Shown: piece by piece, positions 1-5,195 of the stretch
How positions within the stretch are numbered: the stretch's first letter is position 1
Layout: each line of letters begins with the position of its first letter
NCBI GenBank assembly: GCA_005883115.1
Contig: VAZQ01000379.1
Location: 14,897-20,091 of the forward strand
Direction of reading: 5' to 3'
Length of the DNA: 5,195 nucleotides
DNA from: Alphaproteobacteria bacterium
GTDB lineage: Bacteria > Pseudomonadota > Alphaproteobacteria > Rhizobiales > Xanthobacteraceae
Made by a program: the position numbers and the translations under genes
Notes under the pieces: generated by a model
Databases searched by the model: none
Seen by the model: the letters and a program-made list of their open reading frames with translations, nothing else
What the model was told of the DNA's origin: nothing

Positions 1-867
1 GAACCCATCCATCTCGACGAGGAGCTGATTGAGGGTCTGCTCGCGTTCGTCGTTGCCGCCGCCGAGCCCGGCGCCGCGGTGCCGGCCCACGGCATCGATT
101 TCGTCGATGAAGATGATGCAGGGGGCGTTCTTCTTGGCTTGCTCGAACATGTCGCGCACGCGCGAGGCACCCACGCCGACGAACATCTCGACGAAGTCCG
201 AGCCGGATATGGTGAAGAACGGCACGTTGGCCTCGCCGGCGATCGCGCGCGCGAGCAGGGTCTTGCCGGTTCCGGGTGGACCAACCAGCAGCACGCCGCG
301 CGGAATGCGCCCGCCAAGCCGCTGGAATTTGCCGGGGTCGCGCAGGAACTCGACGATCTCCTGTAGATCTTGCTTTGCCTCATCGACCCCGGCGACGTCC
401 TCGAAGGTGACGCGGCCGTGGGCCTCCGTGAGAAGCTTGGCACGGCTTTTGCCGAAGCCAAGCGCCTTACCACCCGCCCCTTGCATCTGGCGCGAGAGGA
501 AAATCCACACCCCGATCAGCGCGATGAAGGGGAGCCACGAGACCAACAGCGACACGAACCAAGGCACGTCGTTCTGCTGCGGGCGGGCAGTGATCGACAC
601 GCCTTTGCCGTAGAGCCGCTGGATCAAGCTTGGATCACTGGGCGCGTAGGTCTGAAAGCTGCGCCCGTCGGTAAATGTGCCGTGGATTTCCGGGCCCTGG
701 ATCAAAACGTCGCGCACGCGACCCTGATCGACTTCATTCAACAGCTGCGAGAAGGAAATATCCTGCGACGTCGTGCGCTGGCCCGGATTCTGGAACAGGG
801 TGAAGAGCGCTAGCAGCAAAAGAACGATGATCACCCAGAGGGCGAAGTTGCGCAGATTGGCGTTCAT
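1..867 (-). CDS. ftsH: ATP-dependent zinc metalloprotease FtsH, N-terminal part (cut by window edge)
   Basis: This is the membrane-anchored AAA+ protease that extracts and degrades misfolded membrane proteins and some short-lived cytosolic regulators. The frame stays open for 289 codons from the ATG at 867 to the window edge. Visible in order: transmembrane helix 1 (about residues 8-25), a periplasmic segment (26-103), transmembrane helix 2 (about 104-124), a linker ending in the family signature FEDVAG (155-160), Walker A GPPGTGKT (196-203), the substrate-gripping pore loop FVGVG (229-233), and Walker B IIFIDE (251-256). The sequence stops at EMDGF, just before the second region of homology, so the arginine fingers and the HEXXH zinc protease domain lie outside the window. 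The start is supported by AAGGA seven bases upstream and by a normal FtsH N-terminus. A candidate promoter in the 133-base gap after tilS suggests it can be transcribed independently. Identity is essentially certain. Confidence 0.97.
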   Translation of the reverse strand, partial: MNANLRNFALWVIIVLLLLALFTLFQNPGQRTTSQDISFSQLLNEVDQGRVRDVLIQGPEIHGTFTDGRSFQTYAPSDPSLIQRLYGKGVSITARPQQNDVPWFVSLLVSWLPFIALIGVWIFLSRQMQGAGGKALGFGKSRAKLLTEAHGRVTFEDVAGVDEAKQDLQEIVEFLRDPGKFQRLGGRIPRGVLLVGPPGTGKTLLARAIAGEANVPFFTISGSDFVEMFVGVGASRVRDMFEQAKKNAPCIIFIDEIDAVGRHRGAGLGGGNDEREQTLNQLLVEMDGF

Positions 868-874
868 CCCGTGG

Positions 875-879
875 TCCTT
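875..879 (-). promoter_or_regulatory. Shine-Dalgarno site of ftsH
   Basis: On the minus strand AAGGA lies seven bases before the ATG at 867-865. It is the best ribosome binding site in the window, and it fixes the ftsH start together with the transmembrane helix that begins right after it. Confidence 0.7.
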
Positions 880-940
880 CACGGCCCGGTGCAGGGCCCG
901 CAGCCGGTTCTACGGCAACTTATAGGCCGATTCACGGCCC
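878..940 (-). repeat. 10-bp direct repeat in the ftsH leader
   Basis: GGGCCGTGAA (minus strand) occurs at 940-931 and again, exactly, at 887-878, where it runs into the ftsH Shine-Dalgarno site. Each copy overlaps a possible 5-bp hairpin: GGCCG/CGGCC at 939-925, and GGGCC/GGCCC at 898-883. The stems are short and no T-run follows, so a terminator is unlikely. No function can be assigned, and chance recurrence in GC-rich DNA is possible. Confidence 0.35.
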
Positions 941-961
941 TCCGGATAGAATACGAGACAC

Positions 962-990
962 AATCTATGTGCCGAACCGACCCGTGCCAA
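962..990 (-). promoter_or_regulatory. Candidate promoter for ftsH
   Basis: On the minus strand TTGGCA (990-985) and TAGATT (967-962) are separated by exactly 17 bases, matching 5 of 6 and 4 of 6 of the sigma-70-type consensus. The same stretch also reads as CTTG, 18 bases, then CATAGAT, which partly fits the alphaproteobacterial RpoH (heat-shock) pattern. ftsH is heat-shock controlled in many proteobacteria, so either reading is plausible. It lies in the only sizeable gap between tilS and ftsH and would give a leader of roughly 85-90 bases. This rests on pattern matching by eye only. Confidence 0.4.
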
Positions 991-1000
991 GGGAACGCGG

Positions 1001-2101
1001 TTAATTCCTGGGCCCCATTCTGCCGCGGGTTGCAGATGTCCGGCGGTGCCGTTTGCCTGCCATTACGGCAGGCGAGCGGCTCCTGCGCGGCGGCGCACGC
1101 TCGACCACAAGCTTGGAGCCGCTCAACGTTACCAGCGCTCCCCCCAGCGTACGGCGTAAACGAGAGGTCCTGCTTGCATGCACCTCGGCCAGCGCCTCGT
1201 ATAGTACCTCGAGCTTGCCGAGCCGAATCAGCCCCTGCGCACCGGCGTGGGCGATCACGCGCCCGAGCAGGCGTAGTCCCACTTCCGCGGGCAGGCGGAC
1301 TAATTCATCGGCATTGATGAGGGTTCGACGGTGATCGGCGCAAGAGCGACACAAGTTTTCCATCGCCTCGTCGACGGCCATTTCGATCGCGGCGTCCGCG
1401 CGACGAAGCCGGCCCGCAAGGCGCGACAGACTGCGTGCGCTTAGCCCCTCGCGCGCGAGGGAGGGCATCAGCTCGCGCAGGCGCGCACGGGTGAAGCGCG
1501 GATCGCGGTTGGATGGATCGTCGGCAAACGTGATTTTCACTCGCTCGAGCGTTGCAATGAGCCGCGCCTTCGGAACGTCGAGCAGCGGACGCACGAGAAT
1601 GATCCCGTGTCGCGGCAGCGGCGACTCGCGCGCCATGGCGCTCAGTCCGGTGAGCCCGCTGCCGCGACTCAAGCGCAGCAGCACGGTTTCGGCCTGATCA
1701 TCGAGCGTGTGTGCGGTGACAATGGCGCTAGCGTTCGCCGATCTGGCTGCGGCCGCCAGCAGTCCGTAACGCGCATCACGCGCCGCCTGCTGCAATCCGC
1801 TGGCGGGCTTCTTGCCTTCCCATCGCATGGTACGATGAGGCACGCCGAGCCGCCGCGCCAGGGCCTTCACCGCGCGCGCCTCGGCGGCGGATGTCCGCCG
1901 CAAACCATGGTCGACGGTGACCGCGAGCAGTTTCGGCCCCCGCTTCAATGCGCGTTGCCAGCGCGCCATGAGCAGCAGCAGCGCCGTGGAATCGGGACCG
2001 CCGGATACTGCCAGAACGACGGCGGAATGGCGGACGAGCGGTGCAAACAATGTCTTCGCCTCCGCTGCGGAGACGGGCGCCGCATCGTCAGCAACGGGCA
2101 C
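1001..2101 (-). CDS. tilS: tRNA(Ile)-lysidine synthetase TilS
   Basis: TilS uses ATP to attach lysine to the wobble cytidine (C34) of the CAU-anticodon tRNA-Ile, so that it reads AUA and is charged with isoleucine. This activity is usually essential. The 366-residue protein has the N-type PP-loop SGGPDS (33-38), the VDHGLR segment (63-68), the family motif HTLDDQAET (131-139), GSGLTGL (147-153) and the DDPSNRD block (194-200). A helical region follows, then an Arg-rich tail (about 336-366). I see no clear C-terminal TilS_C domain, making it shorter than the E. coli enzyme (about 430 residues). The start is a GTG at 2101: it is the first start codon after an in-frame stop at 2129-2131, and the next Met (residue 45) lies beyond the PP-loop. 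No clear Shine-Dalgarno precedes it. It overlaps the end of cpoB by 14 bases, so translation is probably coupled. Confidence 0.96.
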   Translation of the reverse strand: MPVADDAAPVSAAEAKTLFAPLVRHSAVVLAVSGGPDSTALLLLMARWQRALKRGPKLLAVTVDHGLRRTSAAEARAVKALARRLGVPHRTMRWEGKKPASGLQQAARDARYGLLAAAARSANASAIVTAHTLDDQAETVLLRLSRGSGLTGLSAMARESPLPRHGIILVRPLLDVPKARLIATLERVKITFADDPSNRDPRFTRARLRELMPSLAREGLSARSLSRLAGRLRRADAAIEMAVDEAMENLCRSCADHRRTLINADELVRLPAEVGLRLLGRVIAHAGAQGLIRLGKLEVLYEALAEVHASRTSRLRRTLGGALVTLSGSKLVVERAPPRRSRSPAVMAGKRHRRTSATRGRMGPRN

Positions 2102-3110
2102 GCTTCTGTTCTCGCTCGACCCCCTGCTTCACCCCTGCTGACGCGCGCGGAAATTTGCGCAGAACTTCGCCGAGCGATGCGCAGGCCGCCTCCTTCTCGC
2201 CAAGCGCAGCCAGCGATTGCCCAAGTCGCAGCAGCGCATCGGGCGCCTTGGCGATGGACTCGTATTTGGTGGAGACGTTGAGGAAAGCCTCCGCGGCGTC
2301 GCGAAAGCGCTGCCGCTGGAACATGCTTTCGCCAAGCCAATATGTGGCGTCGCCGACGAGCCGATCATCCGGGTACTTGCTCAAAAAACTGCGAAAGGCC
2401 TCTTCGGCCAGGGCATAGTCCTTCCGCAGCACATAGCCATGGGCGAGGTCATACTCATCGCGCGGCGTCTGCGAAGGCGCGAGCGTCGCGCCGCCGGCGA
2501 CCGCGCTGCGTGCCGACTGCGGCACGGGCCCGCTGGGCGGGCCTACGGTCGCAAGATCAAGCGGCGCGCCACCCCCGCGTCCGCCGGGAACCCCGAACGG
2601 CTGCTCGCCCGCGTCGCCATTGACGCTCGGCGCCCCGGCGGGAGCGCCGAGCGAGCCGAGCGTGTGCGGCACACCGGGTGCATTCGGATTCTGCACGGGA
2701 TCGAAGGCGTCGCCGCGCCTCGCAGGGCTTGCCGCGGGTGCCGAGGACGGATTCTGCGGTCGGACTTGCGCGCCCGGCCGTGGTGCGGCCTCCTCCTGCA
2801 TGCGGCGGATTTGGCCCTCAAGTTGCTGGTTGCGAAATTGCAGTTGCTCGATGGTTCCAGTCAGCTGCCGGATCTGTGTTTCGAGGCGCTCAAGACGCAG
2901 CACGAGATCGGGACCCGACATTTGCGCCATGCGATCCGCTCCGGCAGGCGGCGGGCTGCGCTCGCCGCCCAGGCGCTCGCTTCCATTGAAAAGGCCGAAC
3001 AAGCCAAATGGTCGCTCATTCTCTTGGGCCCGAGCCCCGCACACAGCCGCGATCAGCGTCATCAGGACGAGCGCGGATGCCAACGTCACATGGAACGTGA
3101 AGCGGGTCAT
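2088..3110 (-). CDS. cpoB: Tol-Pal system protein CpoB (YbgF)
   Basis: This periplasmic protein works with the Tol-Pal machinery; in E. coli it coordinates outer-membrane constriction with septal peptidoglycan synthesis. From the ATG at 3110 the product has 340 residues: a Sec signal peptide (1-28) with likely cleavage after ARA, a coiled-coil segment (about 70-108, with repeats such as LERLETQIRQL) matching the YbgF trimerisation helix, a long Pro/Ala/Gly-rich linker (about 109-217), and a C-terminal TPR domain (about 218-325) with YWLGE and paired helices. The Cys near the signal end is preceded by AAV, not a proper lipobox, so it is not predicted to be a lipoprotein. A TTG at 3137 would add nine residues before the signal peptide and is less likely. 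Neither start has a good ribosome site. The gene overlaps tilS by 14 bases. It usually follows pal, but here an RND gene lies upstream. Confidence 0.93.
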   Translation of the reverse strand: MTRFTFHVTLASALVLMTLIAAVCGARAQENERPFGLFGLFNGSERLGGERSPPPAGADRMAQMSGPDLVLRLERLETQIRQLTGTIEQLQFRNQQLEGQIRRMQEEAAPRPGAQVRPQNPSSAPAASPARRGDAFDPVQNPNAPGVPHTLGSLGAPAGAPSVNGDAGEQPFGVPGGRGGGAPLDLATVGPPSGPVPQSARSAVAGGATLAPSQTPRDEYDLAHGYVLRKDYALAEEAFRSFLSKYPDDRLVGDATYWLGESMFQRQRFRDAAEAFLNVSTKYESIAKAPDALLRLGQSLAALGEKEAACASLGEVLRKFPRASAGVKQGVEREQKRARC

Positions 3111-3227
3111 GACTTTTGCGCTGTTGGAGCCCTGCAAACAGGATACGAATCCCTGCGTCCAAATTGTGACTGCGGGCCGTTAACAAAATCCACAATTCCT
3201 GCAAAGAGGGCGAGGTCCTGCGGCGGA
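3111..3227 (-). other. Spacer between RND gene and cpoB
   Basis: This 117-base gap has a modest AT-rich patch (around 3163-3197 on the plus strand), but I found no TTGACA/TATAAT-like pair at 16-18 base spacing. TTTGCAGG occurs twice on the minus strand (3205-3198 and 3138-3131), probably by chance. No RNA gene or short ORF stands out. cpoB may therefore depend on read-through from upstream or on a promoter that does not fit the standard consensus. Confidence 0.5.
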
Positions 3228-3238
3228 TTACTCCGCCG
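3221..3238 (-). repeat. Small inverted repeat at the RND stop codon
   Basis: A perfect 7-bp stem (CGGCGGA / TCCGCCG) with a 4-base loop spans the TAA stop of the RND gene. The hairpin is GC-rich, but no T-run follows on the minus strand, so it is at best a weak intrinsic terminator or an RNA 3'-end stabiliser. Part of the stem is coding sequence (Pro-Ala-Glu-stop). Confidence 0.4.
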
Positions 3239-4628
3239 GCTTGCGCGCAGGCGCAGGGATCTTGCTGGCTTTGCGCCATTCCTCGAATCGCTGCACGACT
3301 GCGAAGAATGGCGGTACGAACAGCACCGCCAGGCAAGTCGATGCGAGCATGCCGGTGAACACGGTAATGCCAATGGACACGCGCGCGCTGGCGCCAGCGC
3401 CGCTTGCGAGCACGAGCGGCACGACACCGAGAATAAAGGCGAATGAGGTCATCACGATGGGACGGAAGCGCGCCCGCGCAGCCTCGCTCGCCGAATCCAG
3501 GATTGGTTTGCCCGCTGCACGCAGCTCGCGCGCGAATTCGACGATCAGGATTGCATTCTTTGCCGAGAGTGCCATTAGAAGAACGAGCCCGATCTGAACG
3601 TAAAGATTGTTGTTGAGCCCGCTCTCAGCCAGCGCGGAGAGCGCCACAACGGGCCCAATGAACGACAAGGGAACCGCAAGAATGACCGAGATCGGCGCGT
3701 ACCAGCTTTCGTACTGCCCGGCGAGGACGAGATAGACTAGCAAGAGTGCCAGTCCGAATACGATATACATCTGACTACCCACCAGCTTCTCCTGATACGA
3801 CATGGCGCTCCATTCGAAGCCAGTGCCGGCAGGAAGGGTGCGACGGGCAATCTCCTCCATCAGCGTCAGCGCTTGGCCGGACGAGACCCCCTGTGCCGGC
3901 AGGCCGATGATCGTCGCGCTTGGACGTAGATTATACAGGCTGATGAGGGACGGACCGACAGTCGGCGTGATCTTTACGAGCGTGCCCAGCGGGACCATTT
4001 GTCCATCCCTGTTGCGCACGAACATGTTCTCGATGTCCTCGAGCCGCACGCGGGATTGCGAGTCGGCCTGCACGTAGACCTGGAACACCCGGCCGAACTG
4101 ATTGAACTGATTGACATAGGTCGATCCCAGATAACCGGCGAGCGCGGCAAAGACCTGATCGAGGGAGACCTGCAGCGCCTCCGTCTTCACCCGGTCCACT
4201 TCGAGCCTGTACTGCGGCACGCTCGAACGGAACGAGGCCAGCACCAGCTGCAGCGCCGACTGCGTCTTGGCGTTAGCGACGATCGCGTTGGTGACGCTCT
4301 GCAGCTTGGCCATGTCGAAGCTGCCGTCGCGCAGTTCGACCTGCATGGTGAAGCCGGCATCGTTACCGATGCCTTGGATCGGCGGAGGCGGCATCACCAG
4401 GATATCCGCGTCCTGGATAACGGCGAGATCTGCATTGAGCTTGTTGAAGAGCGACATGAGGTCTTCGCCCTCGCCGCGCTCGCTCCAATCCTTGAGGATG
4501 ATATAGGACACGCCAGCGCTCGACAGCGTCGCGCTGTTGTCGAGCGCCGAGACTCCGGCAATGTTGACGACGCGCGCGCTCGAACACTTTGTCCAGGGCC
4601 TTTTGCGTCCGCTCAAGCGAGGCGCCAT
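3228..4628 (-). pseudogene. RND (HAE1/AcrB-type) efflux permease, C-terminal part in the second reading frame
   Basis: This is the downstream half of a proton-driven inner-membrane pump that exports drugs or solvents through a tripartite complex. Homology begins at about 4577 (ARVVNIAG); the 17 or so residues between the ATG at 4628 and that point are out-of-frame reading of the upstream part. It contains the second porter region (LKDWSERG at 45-52, then the PPPPIQGIG loop at 80-88), and the docking and porter segments to about 275. GMSYQE in AcrB appears here as AMSYQE (275-280). Transmembrane helices 8-12 follow (about 285-446). The relay lysine is present in LSAKNAILIVEFA (K357, equivalent to AcrB K940), and AGQYESWYAPIS and the MTSFAFILGVVPL block are intact. 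It ends at the TAA 3230-3228. Taken alone it lacks helices 1-7 and could not pump. The family is certain, the substrate unknown. Confidence 0.85.
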
Positions 4629-5195
4629 CGGGCAGCTGCACGAGCGCGATCATATAGCCTTGGTCCTCGATCGGCAGAAAACCCGTCGGCACCCGCGAGA
4701 ACCAGTAGCCGGTAGCGGCGATGAGCGCGATCGCTGCGGCCGCCATCAAGCCGCTGCGCCAAACCATGCGAGCGATCAAGCTTCCATACCATCGCTCGAC
4801 CCGCTCATAACCGCGATTGAAGGCGCGATAGACCACGTTGCGCTGCTGCGGCGGCACCGCCGGGCGCAGCCATAGCGCGCATTGCGTAGGCTTCAACGTG
4901 GCGGCATTGATGGCGCTGAGCAGCGCTGTTGCCGCGATCACCAGCGCGAACTGGGCATACATTCGGCCGGTCAAGCCGGGCAGAAACGCGGCCGGCAGGA
5001 ATACCGACATCAGCACCAGCGTGATCCCGATGATCGGACCGAACAACTGACGCATAGCGGCGCTCGCCGCCTCGCGGCCCGACATGCCCTTCTCGACATT
5101 GTGGACGGCGCCTTCGACCACCACGATCGCATCGTCCACCACGATGCCAATCGCCAGCACGATCGCAAACAGGGTCGAGACATTGATGGTGAAGC
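4363..5195 (-). pseudogene. RND (HAE1/AcrB-type) efflux permease, upstream part in the first reading frame (cut by window edge)
   Basis: This is the upstream portion of the same pump gene. It enters the window in helix 4 (FTINVSTLF...) at 5193. The two proton-relay aspartates are visible in VVDDAIVVVE (codons 5136-5131, equivalent to AcrB D407-D408). Helices 5 and 6 follow (LFGPIIGITLVLMSVFLPAA; then the RMYAQFALVIAAT segment), then helix 7, and then the start of the second large loop with GFLPIEDQGY and QLPDGASLERTQKALDKVFERA. Homology ends at about 4573; beyond it the frame gives Arg-rich non-homologous sequence to a stop at 4365-4363. The first 390 or so residues, with helices 1-3 and the first porter region, lie outside the window. 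The frame joins its other half only if one base is skipped near 4572. Family identity is certain. Whether the gene is truly broken depends on sequence accuracy. Confidence 0.85.
4571..4579 (-). other. Frameshift junction in the RND gene
   Basis: Homology changes frame within an alternating CG run. Read from 4581, the first frame gives Glu-Arg-Ala and then nonsense. The second frame continues with Val-Val-Asn-Ile-Ala-Gly from 4571. Between the LERT and IAG motifs I count 22 residues, whereas the corresponding E. coli AcrB stretch (QERT to VNG) has about 31 as I recall it. About 7-9 residues therefore seem to be lost along with the frame, which suits a deletion of about 20-26 bases rather than a one-base slip. 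The residue comparison rests on remembered sequence. Confidence 0.75.

Noticed and set aside
29..813. Plus-strand open frames opposite ftsH
   Set aside because: The minus strand encodes an unmistakable FtsH with Walker A and B motifs throughout this interval, so the plus-strand frames are shadows.
3131..3205. TTTGCAGG direct repeat upstream of cpoB as an operator
   Set aside because: Two 8-base copies 67 bases apart, with no symmetry or promoter between them, are compatible with chance.
3221..3238. Hairpin at the RND stop codon as an intrinsic terminator
   Set aside because: The stem is perfect but only 7 bp, and no T-run follows on the minus strand. It is kept only as an inverted repeat.
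2217..3446. A 409-codon open frame on the plus strand, antisense to cpoB and the end of the RND gene
   Set aside because: It lies opposite well-recognised genes, spans their intergenic gap, is rich in Arg/Ala, and shows no family motif. Long antisense frames are expected in GC-rich coding DNA.
3999..4715. A 238-codon plus-strand open frame opposite the RND gene
   Set aside because: The composition is His/Arg/Leu-rich with no recognisable domain; the opposite strand carries conserved RND porter sequence.
1..5195. tRNA, rRNA, CRISPR array, insertion sequence or attachment site
   Set aside because: Almost the whole window is accounted for by coding sequence. No spaced repeats, transposase motifs, terminal inverted repeats or tRNA-like folds were seen.

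Overview
The window is GC-rich (roughly 60% by eye) bacterial DNA. All four recognisable genes lie on the minus strand, so they are read from high to low coordinates. The gene content and the order cpoB-tilS-ftsH are characteristic of Alphaproteobacteria. The RND pump resembles, from memory, HAE1-type pumps of Hyphomicrobiales (Bradyrhizobium/Rhodopseudomonas-like). The order-level placement is inference; the class-level placement is firmer.

Layout in transcription order: (1) 5195-3228, the C-terminal 60% of an AcrB-like (HAE1) RND efflux permease. It enters at transmembrane helix 4 and runs to its natural stop, but it is split into two reading frames at about 4570-4580, where a short stretch of residues also seems to be missing. 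(2) 3227-3111, a 117-base spacer with a small hairpin at the RND stop and no convincing promoter. (3) 3110-2088, cpoB (ybgF), a periplasmic coiled-coil/TPR protein of the Tol-Pal envelope machinery. (4) 2101-1001, tilS, tRNA-Ile lysidine synthetase, overlapping cpoB by 14 bases. (5) 1000-868, a 133-base leader with a candidate promoter and a good Shine-Dalgarno site. (6) 867-1, the N-terminal 289 codons of ftsH, the membrane-bound AAA+ protease, cut by the window edge.

The cpoB-tilS-ftsH block is housekeeping: cell-envelope constriction, decoding of AUA codons, and membrane-protein quality control. The RND gene occupies the place where pal is usually found next to cpoB in related genomes. I see no new biological system. 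The points worth following up are the broken RND gene, its position in place of pal, and the ftsH leader.
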